A stretch of 64,000 nt of DNA, taken from NCBI GenBank assembly GCA_963682025.1, contig OY821519.1:1879501-1943500 (forward strand), read 5' to 3'. Below are positions 11,949 to 21,647 of the stretch, piece after piece; positions within the stretch are counted from its first letter, which is position 1, and every line of letters starts with the position of its first letter. The position numbers and the translations under genes are program-made. The stretch is from Cordilura impudica. Lineage: Eukaryota; Arthropoda; Insecta; Diptera; Scathophagidae. Below the pieces are notes generated by a model. It was not told the DNA's origin, searched no databases, and saw nothing but the letters and a program-made list of their open reading frames with translations.

Positions 11949-12364
11949 AAATGGTGCGTGGTAAAGAAGAAGAAGGCATATATTTCAAAAATTCATAACT
12001 GCACTGTATTCTTAATCGGACCGGTTTCTGGCATTTCAGCCTTCATCAGCGATTTATTGAACATTGTGATAATTGTTATGTTTTAATTGAATAGATTGTT
12101 TCTATATGAAAATTTTTTCTACTTAGGGCGGCCGTGAGGTTTGGAACCATGAACGTACTTGCACTTTTTTTTTTTTTTTTTTTTGGTCAGCGCTTTAACA
12201 TACTCACCTAAAGTCAGGCCTACGAGCAGTGTGGTTAGTTTCAGTTTTCGTACCATACAGCTTTACTTTGTATTAATTTCAGAAGATACAACTCTGTCCA
12301 AACAAACAATCGTTATTTTTGAATTTTGAATATTTTTTGCATTTATACTTCTAATTTCCACTAT
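11949..12364. other. Unique-looking segment between arrays
   Basis: Contains a short GC-containing stretch near 12015-12065 and a long T run at 12167-12184. No coding potential or known terminus was identified. Confidence 0.35.
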
Positions 12365-12485
12365 TCTCAGTTTTTCATTTTTCATTTTTCATTTTTCATT
12401 TTTATATTTTCATTTCTCATTTTCCATATTCCACTTTCCAGTTTTCATTTTTAATTTTTAATTTTTCATTTTCCATTTGCCTTTT
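12365..12485 (+). repeat. TTTTTCATTTTCCA-like tandem array 2
   Basis: The same repeat type as the array at 11712, cut off at 12486 by the start of a family A copy. Confidence 0.8.
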
Positions 12486-13203
12486 TATACCCTATACCAC
12501 TATGTGGTTTGGGTATAAAGACTTTGTGCTGCTGTTTGTAACAACCAAAAATATTTGACCCAGACCCATTAATTATACCGATCGAATCAGAATCACTTTT
12601 TGAGTTGATTTAACAATGTCCGTCCGTCCGTCTGTGTGTCCATGTAAACCTTGTAATCAAACTACAGGTCGCAAATATGAATATATTTCGATGAAATTTG
12701 GTATATGAGCTTTTATCGGCCATGGCCCATACAAATTACCCTTATGAAATCGACATTAATTGCCATAGGATCCAAATTGTCATATAGATCTTACTCAAAT
12801 TGGGTTTGTATGCGTTCATTACATCCACTAATGAGTAGTCCAAAAATGCTCCCTTTGGCCCCATATAGAGCTGCTTCCCGATATTCACTTAAATCTATTA
12901 AAAAACAAAAATATTCCACTGATTCTTCTCAAATTTGGTTTGTATATATTTTTGCAAAATACAAGAGACGTTACCAACCATGGTCAGGATCGGTCCATTT
13001 TTGGACCTAGTCCCCATATAGATATAGCATCCGATATGAACTTTTTCATATCTGCAGCCAAAGAAATTAATAAAAATGCCACTCAAATTTGTTTTGTGCT
13101 TATTTTCTATGTCCAGTTAGTTGGGCCTAAGAGATAGGGTTTCTAAACGCATGGTATAGGGTATCGCATAGTCGGTCTAGACCGACTATAATTTTCTTAA
13201 TTG
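12486..13203 (-). repeat. Family A copy A4 inserted in the array
   Basis: Begins TATACCCTATACCACTATGTGG directly after array DNA. It carries the CCGTCCGTCCGTCTGTGTG block and closes with GGTATAGGGTATCGCATAG, GTCGGTCTAGACCGAC and TTTTCTTAATTG before the array resumes. The clean array/element/array arrangement shows insertion into a pre-existing tandem repeat. Confidence 0.85.
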
Positions 13204-13228
13204 TTTAATTTTAAATTTTTCATTTTCC

Positions 13229-13260
<32 letters not shown>

Positions 13261-13515
13261 TTCACTTTCAATTTTTCATTTTCCATTTATCATTTTTCAT
13301 TTTCCAATTTTCATTTTTCATTTTCCATTTTCAATTTTTTAGTTTTCGTTTTCCGTTTTCCATTTTCCATTTTTAATTTTTCATTTCCCATTTTTCATAT
13401 TTCATTTTCCATTTTTCATTTTTAACTTTTCGTTTTCCGTTTTCCATTTTCCATTTTTCATTTTCCATTTTTCAGTTTTCATTTTTAATTTTTCATTTTC
13501 CATTTTTCACTTTCA

Positions 13516-13547
<32 letters not shown>

Positions 13548-13745
13548 TCAATTTTTCTTTTTTCGTTTTCCATTTTTCATTTTTCAATTTTCAATTTTCA
13601 AGTTTCATATTTAATTTTTAAATTTTTCAATTTTCAATTTTCATTTTCCATTTTCCATTTTTCATTTTCCATTTTTCATTTTCCATTTTTCATTTTCCAT
13701 TTTTCATTTTCCATTTTTTATTTTTTATTAATTTTTAATTTTTAA
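13204..13745 (+). repeat. TTTTTCATTTTCCA-like tandem array 3
   Basis: Continuation of the array after the family A insertion. The last part (about 13630-13715) is the most regular, with TTTTCCATTTTTCA repeated almost without change. Confidence 0.85.
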
Positions 13746-14318
13746 TATTTAATTTTAATGATAAAAAATATGTGGTAAAACTTGCTTAGGCCAATGTGAC
13801 ACGTGCAGTATAATATACACACAACTGTAATGACTTCAACAATACGAAGAATTACAACATATACAACATATCTTAAGAAAAACAACAAACACGCTGAAAA
13901 ATTTAATTTTTTCAAGAGTTTTTTCAAAGTTTCATTCATAGCTCGTGAACCCTTGACCGATTTTGACGATTTTAAATAGCAACTCCTTTGGGATGTTAAT
14001 AAACGATCTTATAAAAAAACGAACGGTCTAGCTTAGATATTGACGGCGTGATCGTGATTTCCACAGACAGACAGACAGAGGGACAGACAGTCTTCGGTAA
14101 ATCAACTTCCCTTGTTATAAGGATCAAGAAAATATATTTTTTTGGGTGTCAGGAATTTATTTTGATGCGTTACAAGCGGAATGACAAACCTATATATACC
14201 CTCTGCCACTGAAGTGTGGGGGGTATAAAAAGTGATATTTTTAAAACTTTTTATACTTCACCAATGCTAAGTTTAATGAGGGGATTTTTGAGTTTTAAAA
14301 TTTATTATAGAACAAACA

Positions 14319-14339
14319 AGTAAGAAAATTGTAGTCGGT
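14319..14339 (+). repeat. Family A end, truncated (A5)
   Basis: AACAAGTAAGAAAATTGTAG plus CGGTA is the AACAAGTAAGA end of family A. It stops where the tail of a minus-strand non-LTR retrotransposon begins, so the retrotransposon probably inserted into a family A copy. The remainder was not found on the far side. Confidence 0.6.
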
Positions 14340-16565
14340 ATATTTATTTTTATTTATTTATTTAACAATACAGTATAACAAGAACGAGTCTTATATTACA
14401 ATACGGGGGGACATAGATACAAATTAAATTTTGTTAGAAACAAAGAAAAACAAAAAAAAAAAATAATAACAATAATAACATACGTACATAATAATAATTA
14501 TTATTTACAATCAGGGAAAAAGGTTAAAGTTAATGTATAAGTTAAAATATAATAAAAGTCGTGAATAAAAAAGAAATATTTACTTTATCAAAAAAAAAAA
14601 AAAAAAACAAAAATACTGGTTTTAAGCCTGCATTGCTTATAATTTGAATAGTATGGGGTAGATGGTTCCAAAGATAGACAGATGTATTTTCGACATTTCT
14701 TTCCGATGTGTAATGATATTTATTCGGTTTCCTCTATTTGTTCTTGAAAAAATTGTTCTTTTATACCTGTATCCATGTTTTCTTGTGTAGATCAGTTGGT
14801 GTAAAAATAAAGATTTTCGAACGAGATATTACAAAACTGTTTTGAGATGTCAGAAATGCTGCTTCTTCCTGGTCGGCCAAAAAAGAATCTTGCTTTATTG
14901 TTAAAATTTACAAAACGTATCACAGTTTCTGAATAGTTCGCATCATAGAGAAGTGTTGGCTGCAAGTAAGATTTAGCAAGTAACATACGAACATTGAGTG
15001 GAATATAATACTGGGTCATCCACAGATTTCGCAGCATTGCGTAAGTTTTTCCACAAATAGAATTAATATGATTCGACCAGATGAGTTTTCTGTTGAATAA
15101 TACACCTAAATTTTTAACCTAATTCTTGAGTGGTTAACTAAAATTGGTAGTAATTCATTAAGTATGTATTCTGTTTTGCCAATAATCAAGGCTTTACACT
15201 TGCTTGCATTTAAACAAAGACCATTTGCTGAAGCCCATTCCCAAATTTTATGTAAATCATGACTTATTTTTTTAATACAGTCATCTATATTAGTTGGTTT
15301 ACAGGTTACGTAAAGTTGCACATCATCTGTATACATTTGTATTCCACAGTAATCGAGGCAAGAGGGAAAATCATTTGAATATATTACAAAAAGAAGTGGT
15401 CCAAGTATCGAACCCTGAGGAGCCCCTCTGGATACTAATAGGTTTATCAAATCCATGGTATGCAGGTTGACTTCTATCATGTAGAGAAGAATAAATTAAA
15501 TTAACAGCGGTTGCTGAAAATTTGCACATCCACTTGAATTTATGGCCGAGATGAGAATGCTTTAGAATGATCCAGCAAAATAAATGATATCATATCATTA
15601 TCTAAATGAGCTCCAAGCTCTGAATCCAGACTGTTTATTAGTAAGTAACGAATTTTCATTTAAAAATTGCTCATCTGAGTATGGATTAAACATTAAAATA
15701 CTCAGATAAGGCAATATTGCTATAGCTCGATACGTTTTATCATTTTTTAGGATAAAAATAATTTCTGCATGACGAAGTTGTAATTATCGTGTTGAACAAA
15801 TGTGTTTGTGTGTCTGATAAAATATATGGCAGAAGTAACCTCAAAAATTTAATGAACTCCATCATGTCCAAGAGAATTTGGTTGAATGGTAAGAATAGAT
15901 TCCAAAATGTCTTCCTGAGTGAAATCTACGAAATAAAAATTTAGCGGACTTTGCTCGGTTGAATTATCTTCGAAGTTAGTTGTTGAATTAGGGTTATTTT
16001 ATATTATTTATTGTCGTATTCCATCAGGAACAAAGACTATTTACATTGAAAGATTTGCCGGTTTCACTTTGCACTGTCCGTCTCCATGTAGTTTTTGGTC
16101 GTCCGCGTTATTGTTATTGTTATATGAAGTATTATTATTGTAAAGTTAACATTTACGTCAGGCATTGGTATATTGCTAAATTCAAGATCTAACTTGTAAA
16201 CATCAATATCATTTTCGACTTTTGCATCTACGTTTACAATACCCATATTTCGAATTTCTTTCCAGTTCTTGTTTGAGCATACAGCTGATTTAAATTTTTC
16301 CTCGTAAAAATTTTATTTTACCGATCTAACTTTAGCGTTCACATCTTTTCGGCAATTTTTAAAAGTGTTATGCAGCTCCGTTGTTTCACAACGTTTCCAC
16401 CTTTCATATGCTTCGTTTCTTTTATTAATCAGAGCCCATATTTCGTTAGAAAACCATAGTTTCTCATTTCGTATCATTTTTGTTTTGATTGAAATATATT
16501 TGTCATATAGATAAAGTATATGGCAATTTAAAAACGATGCTTGTTCATCAACAGTAAGTATAAAA
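14340..16565 (-). mobile_element. 5'-truncated non-LTR retrotransposon (CR1/Jockey-like)
   Basis: A minus-strand LINE-type element. At the low-coordinate end lies a TAAATAAATAAATA-type tail (reverse complement of 14344-14364), which marks its 3' end. The coding part contains the endonuclease-RT linker, reverse transcriptase core and the C-terminal domain in order. The endonuclease itself is missing, so the copy is 5'-truncated near 16565, as is usual for target-primed insertion. Confidence 0.8.
14630..16555 (-). pseudogene. Non-LTR reverse transcriptase, broken
   Basis: Read downward from 16555: LTVDEQASFLNCHILYLYDK and KLWFSNEIWALINKRNEAYE (endonuclease to RT linker), then NWKEIRNMGIVN. The palm follows with RGAPQGSILGPLLFVIYSND and MYTDDVQLYV, where the catalytic box is YTDD instead of YADD. 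Further on are WASANGLCLNASKCKALIIG (thumb region), a C-terminal ARFFFGRPGRSSISD and a final PNKYHYTSERNVENTSVYLW. Several frameshifts and stops (for example near 15110, 15490 and 16320) make it non-functional. CR1/Jockey group is judged from motif style, not from a tree. Confidence 0.82.
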
Positions 16566-16573
16566 AAACTTTG

Positions 16574-16625
16574 TGAGTCCGATCACAGGGGAGATGTGTA
16601 AACATCTAGTTATTAAAGATTTTTT
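16574..16625 (-). repeat. DINE-like 3' end fragment
   Basis: TTGTGAGTCCGATCACAGGG followed by GAGATGTGTAAACATCTA is nearly identical to 43172-43209 and to the reverse complement of 57103-57150. It can form two small hairpins (TGTGA...TCACA and AGATGT...ACATCT). Only this end is present here; it abuts the truncated retrotransposon. Confidence 0.6.
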
Positions 16626-16779
16626 TAAGTTGGGAGTACTTATGCTTTCAGCATATTTTTTTCAATTTAGAGTTGTTATGCATTTAGCCTAGTTTAATTA
16701 GCTGTTATACTTCTATATTGTTATATTTGTGATTGTGTTATACTTTTTGGTTATTGAATTAGTTTATATTGTGAAATTT

Positions 16780-17118
16780 TTAACGGAGTTATACTTGAGG
16801 GTTGTTGAATTAGCTGCAATAATCTTTACACCAACACTCTCTTACCTCACACCGTTATATAGAAGAAAGATATTTTCCTTAAATATTTTACACGGTATTA
16901 TGTGTGCTGAAATTGATTGCCCTGAATTGTTACAATTAATTAAAATTTATTTTCCTCCAAGGATGTTACGGAAATATCTTGGATATTACTGTTCCCCATA
17001 ACCAATTTAAACTTATTTTAAATAATGTTAAGTTCCTTTAAATAATATATTTTTCCAATTTCTTGCTAGTCTGTAAGAATAATCTTGTATCCATAGACCG
17101 AAATAAATAAATAAATAT
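16780..17118 (+). mobile_element. 3' fragment of a non-LTR retrotransposon, plus strand
   Basis: A reading frame over 16729-17001 contains LTPLYRRKIFSLNILHGIMC and DCPELLQLIKIYFPPRMLR. This is the C-terminal region found after the RT in CR1/Jockey-type elements (the PLxxRR...ILHG...SPELL...PxRxLR pattern). It is followed by a short untranslated stretch and an AAATAAATAAATAAATA tail near 17100-17117. It is oriented opposite to the element at 14340-16565. Only the last part survives; the RT core is absent. Confidence 0.65.
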
Positions 17119-17124
17119 ATAAAT

Positions 17125-17225
17125 GAGTTTGTTAATAAATAATTTTATAAGAGCCTAAAGGTATGCTAAGAAATTTAAGCCAATTCACAATTCAAATTAA
17201 AACATTTAATGAACACACACTCAGT
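17125..17225 (-). repeat. Family C Helitron, internal fragment
   Basis: AAGAGCCTAAAGGTATGCTA, then GCCAATTCACAATTCAA, matches the interior of the family C copies. Both termini are missing. Confidence 0.55.
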
Positions 17226-17556
17226 CCCAATAAACATTTTTGTTAGCTATCAACTTGAGGTGCATTTGAAATCAAATACATTTCTCAAATCTCCAACGTT
17301 AATTCTCAAATGCACCCCAATAATCCGATTATAGTCTTCTCAACTTAATAGGCAAATTTTTTATATGGCGATTTTCTTAGTTATCAAATTGGGAAATTTG
17401 TGATTCTCAACTTGAAAGCAAAGAAATTTCTCCAATCGGTATCAAATGGAAGCTACGGAATTGCCATATTAATAAAAAATTATACTAATTTTAGAAATGA
17501 AAACAATGTACTTGTTTTGAATGTTCCAATTTAGTTTCATTATATATTTAATATTA

Positions 17557-17931
17557 CAAGCAGATTCCAGCACTCGAAATTCGAGTGCAAATTCTAGGAA
17601 ATTTTATTTTTGCATTTAATATAGACCCTAAAGGTATGCTTCACAATTCAACTCATTTTAAATGAAGAAAACAAACTCAACACATTAACACAAACACATT
17701 AACAAATTTAATAAATACACACATAGCATTGTATAATTTGATGTATGTGTTAGTAGCAACTTTAAACGATCATAACTCCAAAAATATATTCCAGACAATG
17801 AAATCTGTAAATCTGGGTAACATCTAGAAAGAAATACCTTTAAAATTATACATTTTTTTTTTGTCAAAATCGGGGTTAAACTGTGAAACTTACATCGGTC
17901 GTAAGAAATCCTTGCCTATTAATATTATAGA
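17557..17931 (-). mobile_element. Non-autonomous Helitron, family C copy C1
   Basis: Read on the minus strand it starts TCTATAATATTAATAGGCAA after an A. It ends with a perfect 19-base palindrome GCACTCGAATTTCGAGTGC, nine spacer bases and CTTG before T. TC at the 5' end, a GC-containing hairpin about 10 bases from the 3' end, and insertion between A and T are the diagnostic signs of Helitrons. The final CTRR is changed to CTTG here. 375 bp, no coding capacity. Confidence 0.8.
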
Positions 17932-18226
17932 TTAGTAAAATTTTTTTTAAATTCAGAATTAAAAATAATTGAATTAATTATTTGTACATTTTATGAATAT
18001 TAATATTAACTATGTTATAAATAAGAATTTAAATTAAAAAATTCGAAAAAAGTAGAAATAATTAAAAATATATCAATTAATTTCTTGTACTTTTTTTTGG
18101 GCAATTTTTAATTAAATTTATTATTTATGATATATTTAATATTAGAACATGTTAAAAACTTTTCAAATTTAGAATTGAAAATAAATGATTTAATTATTTG
18201 TTCATCTTTTGAATATTAATATTATA

Positions 18227-18620
18227 TTAGCAGATTCCAGCCCTCGAAATTCTAGTGCAAATGCTAGGAATTTTTTTTTTCATTAAATAAGGTAATTCAC
18301 AAATCAACACAAATAACAAACTCTTTTTTATTACAAACACATTAACAAATTTAATAAACACACACATATAATTGTATAATTTTATATATGTGTTGGTAGC
18401 AACTTTACATGCAATTTATATATACATATGTATTTATAAGTAGCAACATTAAATGAATCAAATGTACCAAAAACGGGCCCAATTTTAATTTTAACAACCT
18501 TGGTACACATTTGTAAAGAAATACCTTTCAAATGGTATATTTTTTTTTTGTCAAAATCGGTTGGTAACTGAGAGTGTAGAAGATGTCACAAGAAATCGCC
18601 TGGCTTATTAATATTATAGA
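18227..18620 (-). mobile_element. Non-autonomous Helitron, family C copy C2
   Basis: Same family and orientation as C1, about 300 bases away. The 5' end is TCTATAATATTAATAAGCC after A. The 3' end is CTGGAATCTGCTAA before T, which fits CTRR|T exactly. The terminal palindrome is damaged (TTGCACTAGAATTTCGAGGG). Confidence 0.82.
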
Positions 18621-19957
18621 TCTCAGGAGCTCACAAAAAACTCTCTCATTACATTTACCTACATGTCGTTAAAAATCTTTATTTTCTTCGTTGATCATAA
18701 ATAGAACTACCCATAAATCACCATAATTACGATTTTTTTACATCGCTCCATGTTTTTGTTTTAAAAATAATTAAAATCACCATATACAAATTTATTTGCT
18801 GAAAAAAACCAGTGTTGTTGCATTTTTCCAACATTGATACTTGATATCGAGTTAAAAAAATTCGAATAGTACCGCGTACTCGATAATAAGTATTGAACTC
18901 TCCAGTTCTTCATATGTGAATGAAAAAAAATTATACTTTTTAATATAAAATATTGATTCCCAATTATTTACTCTGTGGAATAAGCCATATAAACTTAATG
19001 CAATTGACAAAAAAGAAAAAAAACGAAACAAATCATATCAATTTAGAAGGGTTAAAAAAGAAAATATATTTTTTTAAATGACATTTTGACTTGACAATTC
19101 TTGGCTTAATTTTTTATTTTGTGGACGTGAAACGTTTTTTGTTTTTAATATTTTACATTATTATTCCATTTCATCATATTAGAAATCTACCTAAAAAATA
19201 TACTCTAGTTTTTCTTAATTGATTCTAAAAGCTAAAGCAACTATTCAAAATGTTATTTAATATTAATGGATTGTTAATGGATAGGTAATAGCAACTGTTG
19301 AAAAGTTCGAGGGGAGGAACAAAGGGGGGCACTAAATTCTCGAAAATATATTTTATAATATGGATCCAAAAAGGATCGTATTAAAACAAACATATAAATA
19401 TATGGAAGTGAAAACATGCAGATGGACAGACACTTCATAAATAAAAGAAAAACAGGATCAACAGCTGTTGTGTACCCATAATAATAGTGGTGGTAGGAAA
19501 TAGTGAAAATGAAACGTCGCCAACAACAATTAATTCGATTCTAATTTTACAATGTACATCACTTAACATTGGTTAAACTGCGCTATTCGAAAAATACTTT
19601 ATATACAGCAATGTTTGTTTTTCAATTTGAAACACAATCTTTTGTACATTGCATTTTCTGGCACTTTTCAGCAGTGCAAATCTCTATGAACTTTAACAAT
19701 GAATTTCCATTTTCCTGTGTTATTATCTGAGTCATCAAGCATTTTAATTATTTGTAATGTTGTTTACATTTTTAAGTCATTTAGCCCAGCCTTTGTTCAA
19801 GTTTCGTAATTAGTAACACTTTCAAACAATATATAATATAATATTAGAGTGTCCCTTCAAAACCATTTTCTGAAATAATTGTGTTGACATAACTTTATAA
19901 TTTCTATTTCAGAATATTCTTATAAATTCAGAATTTTCTTATAAATATATTTGTAAG
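18621..19957. other. AT-rich intergenic stretch
   Basis: No gene or recognisable element terminus. 19310-19560 is slightly richer in GC and may be unique sequence. Confidence 0.35.
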
Positions 19958-20193
19958 GCCTGGTTTTTATTATGTCATTTTCAATGGCAATTGTTGTCAA
20001 TTATTGCCAGTTGTATGAAAACGGGTTTTAATGTCTTGTCACTTACAGTCCCTGGCAACATTTGACATCTGAAATGAAATTGCCAGCGTGTTGGCAATTT
20101 GTTTGTGTTTGATAGATAATGAATAGAAAATTACAAGATGTCAGTTGAGCCAATTGTTTGTTGTCAGCATATATGACATAGTGAAAACCAGGT
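19958..20193. mobile_element. Small MITE with 20-bp inverted ends
   Basis: CCTGGTTTTTATTATGTCAT at 19959 is matched by its imperfect reverse complement ATGACATAGTGAAAACCAGG ending at 20192 (two mismatches). About 235 bp, no coding. The superfamily is not assigned because no clear target duplication was seen. Confidence 0.65.
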
Positions 20194-20500
20194 ATAAGTT
20201 ATGTTTTGCAATTGAGAAATTATATCGTTTAGAAGATAAAACGAGTGTTTTTAAAATATTAAGTTTTCTTTTTAAATACATTTAAAAATTTAGAATTTTG
20301 ATTGCTTAAAGAAATAGATATTTTTGGAAATTTCTATAAAAAAAAAATGCAAAACCATAATTTTTTTACATTTACACGATTGAAAAATCGATTTGCAAAA
20401 AATGGCATTTTAAATTAAAAATCTTAAGGAAAAAATCATTAAACACGATTTTAATTATGACTACAGAAGATACACTTCAATTCGTCATAAATTTCACATA

Positions 20501-20903
20501 TCGCACCTTAAATACAAAAGTGACACAACTCAAAATTTTTCAAAATTGACTTTTTTCCATAAATTAATTCAAAGTACACATTTCTAACTACTGCAAAAAT
20601 TTATTTCTCATAACTATCTTCTTTAACATCAAAAATGCCGGTGTATCTGGGGCACAACTTGAGATAATATAACTAGTCAAATGAAAAAATTTCAGTCAGA
20701 GAGTCATAACTCAAAATTATATTTTATTTCCACAAACACAATATTAAAAAAAAAAGTATAGCAAAATTTTCCTCAAAATGGACATTTTTCGTAATAAAAC
20801 TAAATTTTTGTAAATAATACAATAATTTTTACGTATACAGTTTTTTGCCTCTCCTGAATATTTGAAAATTTTGAGTTGTGCCACTTTTGTATTTAAGGTG
20901 CGA
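20501..20903. mobile_element. MITE with 39-bp inverted ends
   Basis: The left arm starts TCGCACCTTAAATACAAAAG and continues TGACACAACTCAAAA. The right arm (20864-20903) is its reverse complement with a single clear mismatch (GTGCCAC versus GTGTCAC). Spacer about 320 bases without coding. Family is unknown. Confidence 0.7.
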
Positions 20904-21647
20904 TATAAGTAGAATTTTTTCATATACGAGATTTCGGGTAGAGCCGAAGTGAAGTTCAAGTAATCGATATTATACCACCCTAATACATGTATATATATGT
21001 ATATAAAACAATGAAATTCAAATATTGCAATTAGTATCTGATAGACCTTTTAGTTTACTGTTTGATTCTTTTTGTTTTAAATCTCGTTTAAGAGCGAATG
21101 TTTCTTTAATCTTTTATAAGATTGTTTTAGCTTTTTCTTTTTCTTTTTATTTTTTAATTTTGAGTTGTAAAATTTTTCCCGTTTGTACGTGCGGTCTGTT
21201 TCAAATGTTTTTCTTGTAAATGCTTTTGCTTAATATTACATTATGTGGAAGCGTTGTCCACTTCCTGATTTTTTTTTATTTTAAACTCTTTCTTCTATGA
21301 CGCGGATGTCGTTGTTTTCTGGAGTTTTTTTTACGTCGCTTACATTTTTTCTTGTGTACATGCTTGAAGTTTAGTTAGCTGGACGAATTTCAATTTGTCG
21401 TTGTAGTTTGATGCAAATGAATAAATTTGTCCTGTCCATATTTACGTTTCTTTGGAAGACATTTTTTTTGGCGGAAACAGTTTTCATTTCCCGTTGAGTG
21501 TAGACATATTAGGAACAGAACGTTGAACTATTTAAACATAATTTTAATAATTTCTAGAATGTTATTGTTAAATAACTTTTTAAAGTTCATTATGTTATTA
21601 AATCAAACAACAAATATATATTTTGTTCAATTTTCTACGGCACCATA
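20904..21647. other. AT-rich stretch
   Basis: No supportable gene or element terminus. Confidence 0.35.

Larger units (their letters stand above)
11665..14230 (+). repeat. Family B dispersed repeat, copy B1, expanded by arrays
   Basis: Starts AACAAGTAAGAGTGCTAAAT followed by the near-palindrome TTCGGCTGGGTCGAA and ATACCCTCCACC. It ends with a block from about 13930: ACCGATTTTGACGATTT, CAGACAGACAGACAGAG, CTTCCCTTGTTATAAGG, GCGTTACAAGCGGAATGAC and a terminal hairpin TATACCCTCTGCCAC...GGGGGGTATAAAAA. The interior is occupied by three TTTTCATTTTCCA-type arrays and a nested family A copy, so 2.5 kb separates two ends that probably began much closer together. No coding capacity. Confidence 0.7.

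Noticed and set aside
11702..13425. Phe/His-rich open frames over the CATTTT arrays
   Set aside because: Low-complexity artefacts of the TTTTTCATTTTCCA repeat.
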